From 2-02-FULL-48-14 sp964356195 (GTDB taxonomy: Bacteria; Patescibacteriota; Gracilibacteria; UBA1369; 2-02-FULL-48-14): a DNA stretch of 5,171 nucleotides. Shown piece by piece: positions 1 to 5,171 of the stretch. Under the pieces are notes generated by a model that had not been told where the DNA came from, did no database searches, and saw only the letters and a list, made by a program, of their open reading frames with translations. Made by a program: the position numbers and the translations under genes. The DNA is taken from assembly GCA_964356195.1 (NCBI GenBank), contig CAYHGP010000038.1, positions 1 to 5,171 on the forward strand. The letters are read 5' to 3'. Numbering within the stretch: the first letter of the stretch is position 1; each line of letters opens with the position of its first letter.

Positions 1-1250
1 TCACTTTCTTCGATTTTTTTGGCTGAATCAATGGTCATTGTGAAGTCCATTGTGCTGGCAGTGACGGCGGCTAAAGTCGTGTCTTCGATTTCAATCTTAG
101 AGCAAGAGTCGGGGGCTAAATCGGCCAGTGGGATAAGAAAGTCTTTGACTGTGGAAACTGTGATTCCTTCGGCACTTACTTTGTAGTCAGTGGTCACGCC
201 CATTATTTTTGCATCGAGGGTCCCATCGAGACACACGTCGGCTACGAGAGTCGAATTTGTATTGTCGTACGTGACGGAATCAATTTTTAAATCTACGGAT
301 TGTTGGATCTCGTTGAGTTCGGTTTGTCTGGTGGTACCGCTTGTGGCTAGGCTTATGGTTTCTGAGACTACTGCATCGCTATTTTGGGTTCTGGTGCTTG
401 TGAATTCTCCTTTTTGATCAGTATAGCCGTCGGCGCTTACGCTGTATTTTGCGGTTCCGGTAGAATTTGTGTCGAGCAAACAGGCGTAATATTTGAGGCT
501 GTCGGATACCATTGTACAAGTCATCATGGAGCTTGAGTCATAGCCGGCTTTAACGGTGGCGGTAGTAATTGGGGTAGTTCCGTCCATTACTCCAATTAAA
601 TATCCCGGATACATTATTGTGAAGTAAGCGTTTGTACTTGGATTTTTATAAACTTTTGCATCCACATAACCGTCTACAGAGACTGTGATGTCGGCAGGAT
701 CTGTGCTTGGTAGAATTTTCACCGCGTATGCGGTGCCGGAGGAGCTAACTCCTTGAACGTCTGAATGAATGAAGTTCGTTGTACCAAGTCCGGAAAGAGC
801 ATCTTCGTTGAGAGCCACAACGGATATTTCAACGGTGGTGTAATTGTCAGAGGGGGCCTGTCCTCCTGGTGTTTGTTGTGCCTCTGCTACGTCATCGGTT
901 CCGTCGAGAGGGTCGGTACCACTGTCCATTTCAGTTTTATCATCCACGCCTCCTCCATCGGTGTCAGTCAGGAGAGGATCAGTATTCAGTCTATTGACTT
1001 CGATCCCATCGGGTAAACCATCTCCGTCGGTATCAGGATTATTGGGGTCGGTATGAAGGTCGGCTTCCAGGCTGTCGGTGAGGCCGTCATCGTCGGTATC
1101 AAGGTCTGCAAGCTGTAGTGCGCCTCCTACTTGTTCTTGTTCCTTAACAAGCTGCTCTACGTCACCTTTCAAGAGCTCCGTTTGGGTGAGGGCAAATGCC
1201 ACTCCTCCCAAGACCACTAAAGCGATAAGGACGTAGATGAGCTTTTTCAT
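1..1250 (-). CDS. Exported TSP3-repeat surface protein, 3' end missing
   Basis: An open frame runs without a stop from ATG at 1250-1248 to the window edge: 416 full codons, with the C-terminus outside. Residues 1-21 are a Lys-Lys start followed by a hydrophobic stretch (MKKLIYVLIALVVLGG...), which is a signal peptide or an uncleaved membrane anchor. Residues 49-119 hold three thrombospondin type 3-like calcium-binding repeats of the DxDxDGxxDxxE type. A Gln/Pro/Gly linker follows (about 121-136), then Thr/Ser/Val-rich, probably beta-sandwich modules to the edge. The motif VSVDGYVD (190-197) recurs as VSADGYTD (271-278) and, more weakly, VSAEG (358-362), a spacing of about 81-87 residues. Cysteine pairs C245/C257 and C340/C383 could form disulphides, which fits export. 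No enzyme motif is visible. A promoter lies directly upstream, but I see no Shine-Dalgarno sequence; the leader is AT-rich. The likely role is a cell-surface or secreted calcium-stabilised protein, perhaps adhesive; the exact function is unknown. The coding call is firm. Confidence 0.9.
   Translation of the reverse strand, partial: MKKLIYVLIALVVLGGVAFALTQTELLKGDVEQLVKEQEQVGGALQLADLDTDDDGLTDSLEADLHTDPNNPDTDGDGLPDGIEVNRLNTDPLLTDTDGGGVDDKTEMDSGTDPLDGTDDVAEAQQTPGGQAPSDNYTTVEISVVALNEDALSGLGTTNFIHSDVQGVSSSGTAYAVKILPSTDPADITVSVDGYVDAKVYKNPSTNAYFTIMYPGYLIGVMDGTTPITTATVKAGYDSSSMMTCTMVSDSLKYYACLLDTNSTGTAKYSVSADGYTDQKGEFTSTRTQNSDAVVSETISLATSGTTRQTELNEIQQSVDLKIDSVTYDNTNSTLVADVCLDGTLDAKIMGVTTDYKVSAEGITVSTVKDFLIPLADLAPDSCSKIEIEDTTLAAVTASTMDFTMTIDSAKKIEES
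894..1106 (-). repeat. Three tandem TSP3-like calcium-binding repeats
   Basis: Within the exported protein at 1-1250, residues 49-119 contain three copies of an Asp-rich loop: DTDDDGLTDSLE (51-62), DTDGDGLPDGIE (73-84) and DTDGGGVDDKTE (96-107). The copies are 22-23 residues apart and each is followed by a Thr-Asp-Pro turn (67-69, 90-92, 112-114). The alternating Asp positions match the calcium-coordinating pattern of thrombospondin type 3 repeats. In bacterial surface proteins such repeats often serve as rigid calcium-dependent spacers behind a signal peptide or anchor. The third copy has Gly where the others have Asp at the fifth loop position, so it may bind calcium more weakly. Confidence 0.88.
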
Positions 1251-1273
1251 GTTTGTTTTAAATAAATCTTAGA

Positions 1274-1302
1274 ATTGTACACTAAAAAGGCCAAGTTGGC
1301 AA
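1274..1302 (-). promoter_or_regulatory. Sigma70-type promoter for the TSP3 surface protein
   Basis: On the minus strand, TTGCCA (1302-1297; 5 of 6 match to TTGACA) is followed by exactly 17 nt and then TACAAT (1279-1274; 5 of 6 match to TATAAT). Transcription would start near 1267, giving a short AT-rich leader of about 17 nt before the ATG at 1250. No ribosome binding site is evident in that leader. The 80-nt gap to the SLH gene and this promoter suggest that the surface gene can be transcribed separately from trpS and the SLH gene. The call rests on sequence match and spacing only. Confidence 0.55.
1284..1300 (-). terminator. Possible weak terminator or operator palindrome
   Basis: The minus strand reads GCCAACTTGGC (1300-1290), a perfect inverted repeat around one central base, then C and five T (1288-1284). 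Read as RNA it could form a 4-bp stem with a 3-nt loop before a short U tract, 30 nt after the SLH stop codon. That is weak for an intrinsic terminator. The same palindrome overlaps the -35 box and spacer of the promoter at 1274-1302, so a repressor or activator site is an equally good reading. Confidence 0.25.
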
Positions 1303-1330
1303 GGAGTGAGGTTTGAGCCGTTATGGATGC

Positions 1331-1957
1331 CTAATACAGCGTAGACCAAACTCGTTCCGCAATCACGGCGGCCTCGGCTCTCGTAAGCTTGTCGTTAGGG
1401 CGGAAACTGCCGTCGCCATAACCTTCGATGATTTCGTAATCGGTGGCTACGGCAACTGCGTAGGCAAACCAGTCGTCGGCATTTACGTCGTAATAAGACG
1501 TGATGGTGTCGGAAGTGTCATAATCAATAATTCCGGCAATATCCATGATCATTATCGTGGCTTCGGCCCGAGTGATGGGGTCGTTTGGGTGAAAGCTGCC
1601 GTCGTCATATCCTGACACAAAACCTCTCCAGCGAGCAAAAGTGATGTATTGGTAGTACCAGTCGCCGGGGTTGGTGTCGGTAAATGTGTAGGCTTGTACG
1701 GCAAAAACATTATAGCCGAGTTCTCGAAGGGAAATTTTTAAAAATTCCGCACGGGTGACGTCTTCGTCAGGGGCATAGTTGCGCTCGGAGTAACCTTCCA
1801 CCGTGTCCTGAGTGTAAAGGAAGCAGATGGACTCTTCGGCCCAGTGTCCAACGATATCAATAAAAGGATGCTCGCAACCGGAGTCTGTGGTTTCTGCCAC
1901 CACGCCTGAACTGAAAGCGAAGGTGCATAAAAATAAAGATGCGAGGATTTTTTTCAT
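1331..1957 (-). CDS. Secreted triple S-layer homology (SLH) domain protein
   Basis: This 208-residue protein consists of a signal peptide and three SLH domains with no room for another domain. Residues 1-21 form a Lys-Lys start, a hydrophobic core and a likely cleavage site after VVA. SLH copies lie at about 30-75, 91-135 and 155-200. Each carries the hallmark TRAE motif (68-71, 129-132, 182-185), and copies two and three also show the GYxDGSFxPND signature. SLH trimers bind secondary cell-wall polymers and hold S-layer or other surface proteins in the envelope. C28 and C45 could pair; C11 lies inside the signal core and does not form a lipobox. The ATG overlaps the trpS stop by 4 nt (ATGA), with only a GGA 5 nt upstream as a possible ribosome binding site, so translation is probably coupled to trpS. 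It could be a wall-binding adaptor, a minimal S-layer protein or a partner of the next gene; the client is unknown. Confidence 0.92.
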   Translation of the reverse strand: MKKILASLFLCTFAFSSGVVAETTDSGCEHPFIDIVGHWAEESICFLYTQDTVEGYSERNYAPDEDVTRAEFLKISLRELGYNVFAVQAYTFTDTNPGDWYYQYITFARWRGFVSGYDDGSFHPNDPITRAEATIMIMDIAGIIDYDTSDTITSYYDVNADDWFAYAVAVATDYEIIEGYGDGSFRPNDKLTRAEAAVIAERVWSTLY

Positions 1958-2775
1958 AGTAATCCGGTGTTTTTGTACACAAGTTCCATGGTTTGGTCGG
2001 CGAGGAGGCGGGCTTTTTTGGCGCCCATTTCCATGATGCCGTCGAGGTCTTTGGATTTTTCGAGTTTGGTGCGGCGAGTTCTGGCATCTGCGAAAAACTC
2101 GAGAAGGCGAGTGAGTAGGGCTTGCTTGGCACGGCCGTAACCGAAACCACCGGCCAGGTAATTTGCTTTCAGCTCCTCGAGTTCCTTCGAACTAGAAAAT
2201 TGTTCATAAAGGGAGAGGATGATGTCGTTTTCCAGTGGCATGGGGTCTTTGAGGTCGATGCTGGCGGTCTTGATCCCCATGACTTGTTTTTTCAAAGTGG
2301 CTTCGTCGTCGAAGATGCTGATGGTGTTGTTGTAGCTTTTGCTCATTTTTTGNNNNNNNNNNNNNNNNNNNNNNNNNNNNNNNNNNNNNNNNNNNNNNNN
2401 NNNNNNNNNNNNNNNNNNNNNNNNNNNNNNNNNNNNNNNNNNNNNNNNNNNNCGTTCGAGCAAAGCATGAGGTGAGACACAGGAAAGAATCCATTGAAGT
2501 TCGGCGTGTTCTGGAATGTCGCTTTGGTAGAAAAAGGTCACTTTTTCGGGGTTGAGGCCGAGGGCGAGGTAATCGAGAACAACGCCACGGCGATATTCCT
2601 TGAGGTCGTTTGCGTTGTGAACCGTGGTGAGAGCGTGATAGTCCGCTACAAAATAAAGACACTCGTGACCTTCATCTTGAAGGGCGACGTGTTGGCGAAT
2701 GGCGCCCAGGTAATTCCCGATGTGCGGACGACCGGTGGGTTTAATTCCCGAAAGAATACGCATCTTTTTTTCCAT
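1954..2775 (-). CDS. trpS: Tryptophanyl-tRNA synthetase, interrupted by assembly gap
   Basis: Class Ic aminoacyl-tRNA synthetase, cytosolic, which charges tRNA-Trp with tryptophan using ATP. The Rossmann-fold N-terminus shows SGIKPTG with the HIGH-type motif HIGN (18-21), then DYHALT (45-50) and an Asn-Pro-Glu-Lys segment. After the gap come KMSKS (143-147) and NNT, typical of bacterial TrpRS, followed by the helical C-terminal tRNA-binding domain with its GGFGYG turn, ending at GLL and a TGA stop. As assembled it is 273 residues including 34 unknown; TrpRS is usually about 325-340, so the gap must hide more than it shows. The frame is the same on both sides. The base pair before the gap gives CGN, so the first hidden residue is Arg, as expected (LLER). 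Two starts are possible: ATG at 2775, or ATG at 2763, which has GGA 7 nt upstream and fits the usual family N-terminus better. The gene overlaps the SLH gene downstream and is divergent from the EVE gene. Confidence 0.96.
   Translation of the reverse strand: MEKKMRILSGIKPTGRPHIGNYLGAIRQHVALQDEGHECLYFVADYHALTTVHNANDLKEYRRGVVLDYLALGLNPEKVTFFYQSDIPEHAELQWILSCVSPHALLEXXXXXXXXXXXXXXXXXXXXXXXXXXXXXXXXXXQKMSKSYNNTISIFDDEATLKKQVMGIKTASIDLKDPMPLENDIILSLYEQFSSSKELEELKANYLAGGFGYGRAKQALLTRLLEFFADARTRRTKLEKSKDLDGIMEMGAKKARLLADQTMELVYKNTGLL
2353..2452. other. Assembly gap of exactly 100 N inside trpS
   Basis: One hundred consecutive N are a scaffolding placeholder, not sequence. They fall between the first part of the TrpRS catalytic domain (ending ALLE, with Arg next) and QKMSKS. 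In other TrpRS proteins that interval is about 85 residues, so the true gap is probably near 255 nt. Coordinates to its right are therefore likely shifted by roughly 155 nt relative to the real genome. The missing part includes the family's conserved DILLY-like and GxDQxxH regions. Confidence 0.99.
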
Positions 2776-2781
2776 GCTCTA

Positions 2782-2787
2782 TTTATA
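2782..2787 (-). promoter_or_regulatory. trpS: Possible -10 box for trpS
   Basis: The minus strand reads TATAAA (2787-2782), 5 of 6 match to the -10 consensus, only 6 nt before the upstream trpS ATG at 2775. The region 17 nt further upstream is a T tract (2810-2804 on the minus strand) rather than a good -35 box. Transcription would begin at or next to 2775, so the message would be leaderless from the first ATG or would carry a 12-nt leader for the ATG at 2763. The 49-nt space between trpS and the EVE gene holds no other clear promoter for either direction. Confidence 0.3.
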
Positions 2788-2824
2788 GCTTAAACCGATG
2801 GCGAAAAAAAGCTAAGATGAAGTC

Positions 2825-3220
2825 ATGCAACACTGGCTGCTTAAATCCGAACCTGATTGTTATTCCTGGGCAGAAATGGAAAAGGATGGCAAAACTTTTT
2901 GGGATGGAATTCATAATTACCAAGCGCGAAATAATTTGCGTGCCATGAAAAAAGGCGATTTGGCATTTTTCTACCACTCGGGCGATGAGCGTCGGATTAT
3001 GGGTGTGGTCGAAATTGTGAAGGAGGCTTACCCGGATAAAGAAGACCCCGTTTGGAGCTGGGTGGATGTGAAGAAGGTGCGGTCTTTGTGGCGACCGGTG
3101 ACTTTGGATGAAATGAAAGATCATCCGGGTTTGGCCGGGATGAAATTGTTTAAGCAAGGAAGACTCTCCGTGGTGCCGGTGGAAGAGAAGGAGTGGGAGT
3201 TGATTTTAAATGCTCAGTAG
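2825..3220 (+). CDS. EVE-domain (PUA-like fold) protein
   Basis: A complete 131-residue single-domain protein of the EVE family (older name DUF55; relatives include eukaryotic THYN1). Hallmarks in order are YW-type start HWLLKSEP (3-10), the conserved block WDGIHNYQARNNLR (26-39), GDLAFFYHS (44-52), GVVEIVKEAYPD (60-71), RPVT (90-93) and RLSV near the C-terminus (113-116). EVE domains share the PUA/YTH-like fold with an aromatic pocket and are thought to bind modified bases in nucleic acid; the ligand of this stand-alone type is not settled. Length is normal for the family. It is the only plus-strand gene, divergent from trpS and convergent with priA, which it overlaps by 15 nt at the 3' end. 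The start is the only sensible one because the family begins immediately before the W-x-x-K-S-E-P motif. No strong ribosome binding site is seen. No restriction or other defence gene is adjacent. Confidence 0.95.
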   Translation: MQHWLLKSEPDCYSWAEMEKDGKTFWDGIHNYQARNNLRAMKKGDLAFFYHSGDERRIMGVVEIVKEAYPDKEDPVWSWVDVKKVRSLWRPVTLDEMKDHPGLAGMKLFKQGRLSVVPVEEKEWELILNAQ

Positions 3221-5158
3221 CGGGTCCACATCAATTCTCCAGCCTTCGAGTTCCTTAGGATCGAGTTTTTGTAGGAGGCTGCGAGGGTCGGGGCCTTGAA
3301 CCAGAACGTTCCATTGATATTTTCGGTTTACTCGAGGAAAGAAGGCTGGTGCGGCGAAGCTTTCGTAGTTTTCGGTGGCCAGTTTTTTCTGAAGGTCTTT
3401 GGCTTTGGTTTCGCAAAGTTTGGCGTTTTCACTCACGAACATGAGTTTAAGGAGGCGTCCAAAGGGAGGAAATTTGAACTCTTCGCGCGAACTAATTTCT
3501 TGTTCATAGAAGCCGAGGTAGTTGTGAGTTTGGCTGAATTGGATACTGGGATGCTGTGGATTATAAGTTTGAATCACGACTTCTCCTTGTTTCTCACGAC
3601 GTCCGGCGCGACCGGCAACTTGAGTGAGGAGTTGGAAAATGCGTTCGGGAGTTCGGAAATCCGGAATGTGCAGGCCAAGGTCGGCCAAAATGACACCGAC
3701 TAAACTCACGCTGGGCACATCGAGGCCTTTGCCAATCATTTGAGTGCCGATGAGAATGTCGATTTCGTTGTTGTGAAGCTGTACGTGAAGGTTTTCGAAG
3801 CTGTCTTTTTTGCTCATGGTGTCTTTGTCGGCGCGGGCGATGCGAGCCAGCGGGAAAAGTTTTTTAAGTTCCGTTTCCACACGTTCCGTTCCGAGGCCAA
3901 GGTGCTTGATGCGTGAGCTTTTACACAGGGGACAAAGCGTTGGAACCGGAGCAATACGTCCGCAGTGATGACAAAGCAGGCTTTGCATTCTTAAAGTGCG
4001 GTTGTGGAGGGTTAAGGGGAGTTCACAGTCGGGACATTTCACAATATAACCGCAGTCCCGGCAGAGGGTTGAGGAGGCGGAGCCACGGCGATTGAGGAAT
4101 AAAATGACTTGTTCTTTTCGCTCCAGGGTTGATCTAATTTTTTGTTCAAGTAGGTCGCTGAAGATGGAAAAGTTTTTAGCTTTGAGCTCCACGCGCATAT
4201 CTACAATTTCTACGCGTGGCAGTGCCGTTCCTGAAATGCGTTCGGGTAGTGTGTAGAGTTTGTAGCTTCCTGTTTGAGCGGCGTACATGGTTTCCACGCT
4301 GGGTGTTGCGGATCCAAAGAGGACTTGGGCGCCGGTTTGCCCGGCGATTTTCAAGGCTACGTCACGGGCATGGTAACGCGGGCTTTGATCTTGTTTGTAG
4401 CTCCATTCGTGTTCTTCATCCATAATAATGAAGCCAAGCTTTTTGAAGGGAGAAAAAAGGGCGGAACGGGATCCAATGATTAAAGGTGTTTCTCCGGAAC
4501 GAATTTTTCGCCACAGTTCGGCGCGTTTTCCTTCGCTGACTCGACTGTGAATAACGGCCACCTCAGGGAAGCCGGCTTCAAAGTAACGGAGAAGCTGGGG
4601 GGTGAGAGAAATTTCAGGAACCAGGAGAAGTGCTTGCTCGCCTTTTTGAACACAATTTTTGATCAACTGCTTGTAGATTTCCGTTTTTCCGGCACCGGTA
4701 ATTCCGTGAAGTAAAGAGACGGCCGGTTTTTCGTTGAGGATGGACTCGAGAATTTCTTTTTGCGCGGGTGTGAGCGTGTGCAGTTTTTCAGGTTTAATTT
4801 TCTTTTCCGTCTTTTTTACGGCGCGCTCTGCTTTTGAAACTCGAAAGATGTTTTTTGGTAGCATCAAGCGCAAAGCATCGAAAAGTGAACAAAAATAATA
4901 TTCAGCAATCCATTCGGCAAGGTCGAGCTGCCAATCCCAAAGGAGTTTCTCTTCGCGAAGGGCGCCAAGAATCATTTTTGTCGGAAAGCTTGGCCTTTCT
5001 TTATGAACCTTCAAAACCAGGCCGGGCTTTTTATTCTTTTGAAAGGGAACTTCTACGCCGCTGCCTCTTTCCACGCTTAAACCTTCCGGCACTTCATAGG
5101 TGAAGCGTTCTTGTTTTCGAGCGTAAGGATGGTGGACCACCACTTCTGCAAACATCAC
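3206..5158 (-). CDS. priA: Primosomal protein N' (replication restart helicase PriA)
   Basis: PriA is a superfamily 2 3'-to-5' DNA helicase that recognises stalled forks and reloads the replisome. The N-terminal fork-binding domain (about 1-100) is followed by a helicase core: Walker A GITGAGKTE (152-160), DEEH (247-250), GSATPS (282-287), a zinc insertion with all eight cysteines (366, 369, 375, 378, 396, 399, 409, 412), motif V around GTQMIGKGLD (471-480) and motif VI QVAGRAGR (513-520). A PriA C-terminal domain runs to residue 650. E. coli PriA is 732 residues with its Walker A Lys at 230; here it is K158, so about 72 residues are missing before it, where the winged-helix domain normally sits. 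Only a basic linker (102-125) remains. The open frame starts with GTG at 5158 followed directly by ATG at 5155. The ATG is more likely (MFAEVVV fits the family). An in-frame TAA at 5167-5165 excludes a longer form. Confidence 0.97.
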   Translation of the reverse strand: MMFAEVVVHHPYARKQERFTYEVPEGLSVERGSGVEVPFQKNKKPGLVLKVHKERPSFPTKMILGALREEKLLWDWQLDLAEWIAEYYFCSLFDALRLMLPKNIFRVSKAERAVKKTEKKIKPEKLHTLTPAQKEILESILNEKPAVSLLHGITGAGKTEIYKQLIKNCVQKGEQALLLVPEISLTPQLLRYFEAGFPEVAVIHSRVSEGKRAELWRKIRSGETPLIIGSRSALFSPFKKLGFIIMDEEHEWSYKQDQSPRYHARDVALKIAGQTGAQVLFGSATPSVETMYAAQTGSYKLYTLPERISGTALPRVEIVDMRVELKAKNFSIFSDLLEQKIRSTLERKEQVILFLNRRGSASSTLCRDCGYIVKCPDCELPLTLHNRTLRMQSLLCHHCGRIAPVPTLCPLCKSSRIKHLGLGTERVETELKKLFPLARIARADKDTMSKKDSFENLHVQLHNNEIDILIGTQMIGKGLDVPSVSLVGVILADLGLHIPDFRTPERIFQLLTQVAGRAGRREKQGEVVIQTYNPQHPSIQFSQTHNYLGFYEQEISSREEFKFPPFGRLLKLMFVSENAKLCETKAKDLQKKLATENYESFAAPAFFPRVNRKYQWNVLVQGPDPRSLLQKLDPKELEGWRIDVDPLLSI

Positions 5159-5171
5159 GGTGAGTTAGGGG

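Noticed and set aside
765..1056. Two overlapping plus-strand open frames of 70-83 codons
   Set aside because: They lie antisense to the TSP3 repeats and linker of the minus-strand surface gene. Their proteins are low-complexity Ser/Val/Gly with no motif, as expected from the complement of Asp-rich coding sequence.
1313..1615. Plus-strand frame of 100 codons opposite the SLH gene
   Set aside because: It mirrors the SLH coding strand, has no recognisable motif and no ribosome binding site. The three intact TRAE motifs prove the minus strand is coding.
1857..2150. Alternative minus-strand frame across the trpS-SLH junction, or UGA readthrough of the trpS stop (UGA=Gly code)
   Set aside because: TrpRS ends where the family normally ends, and the SLH gene starts with a good signal peptide in its own frame. 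Readthrough would add a tail with no resemblance to anything, so the standard code fits better.
2786..2814. Inverted repeat TAGCTT/AAGCTA as a terminator or riboswitch (such as a T-box for trpS)
   Set aside because: The arms are only 6 bp with a 17-nt spacer, and the 49-nt intergenic region is too short for a T-box leader. It is kept only as a minor note on possible regulation.
2783..3157. Minus-strand frame of 124 codons opposite the EVE gene
   Set aside because: The EVE protein is full length with all family motifs; this antisense frame shows no domain and is rich in His/Phe/Pro, as shadow frames often are.
2825..5158. EVE protein next to a helicase as a modified-DNA restriction or defence system
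   Set aside because: The helicase is a clear PriA with its zinc-binding insertion, the two genes are convergent rather than co-oriented, the EVE protein is the common stand-alone type, and no nuclease or methylase is present.

Overview
The window is a piece of a bacterial chromosome, probably from an uncultivated organism assembled from metagenomic reads, since a run of exactly 100 N interrupts one gene. It holds five protein genes and almost no non-coding DNA. No RNA gene, mobile element, CRISPR array or phage gene is visible. The genes read cleanly in the standard code: trpS ends in TGA at the expected C-terminus, which argues against the UGA=Gly code of Gracilibacteria. The compact layout, the reduced PriA, the weak Shine-Dalgarno signals and the small SLH and TSP3 surface proteins would suit a candidate-phyla (Patescibacteria/Peregrinibacteria-like) genome. 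That placement is an inference, not something shown by the sequence.

Layout from left to right. (1) Positions 1-1250, minus strand: the first 416 codons of an exported protein. It has an N-terminal hydrophobic segment, three thrombospondin type 3-like calcium-binding repeats and then beta-rich repeated modules, and it runs off the left edge. A good sigma70-type promoter lies just upstream (1274-1302) and overlaps a small palindrome that may also act as a weak terminator for the genes before it. (2) Positions 1331-1957, minus: a small secreted protein made almost entirely of three SLH domains. (3) Positions 1954-2775, minus: tryptophanyl-tRNA synthetase (trpS). Its stop overlaps the SLH start by 4 nt, so the two are probably co-transcribed. 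The N gap removes the middle of the catalytic domain. (4) Positions 2825-3220, plus: a stand-alone EVE-domain protein, divergent from trpS across 49 nt. (5) Positions 3206-5158, minus: the primosomal helicase PriA, convergent with the EVE gene and overlapping it by 15 nt. All helicase motifs and eight zinc-binding cysteines are present, but the protein appears to lack the winged-helix domain.

Functionally this is two housekeeping genes (translation, replication restart), one nucleic-acid-binding EVE protein and two cell-surface genes. The SLH protein and the TSP3 protein are adjacent on one strand and may both serve the envelope, one as wall-binding domains and the other as a calcium-binding exported protein. 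I found no convincing new defence or mobile system. The points most worth a second look are the unterminated surface protein, the PriA domain loss, the trpS-SLH coupling and the mis-sized assembly gap.
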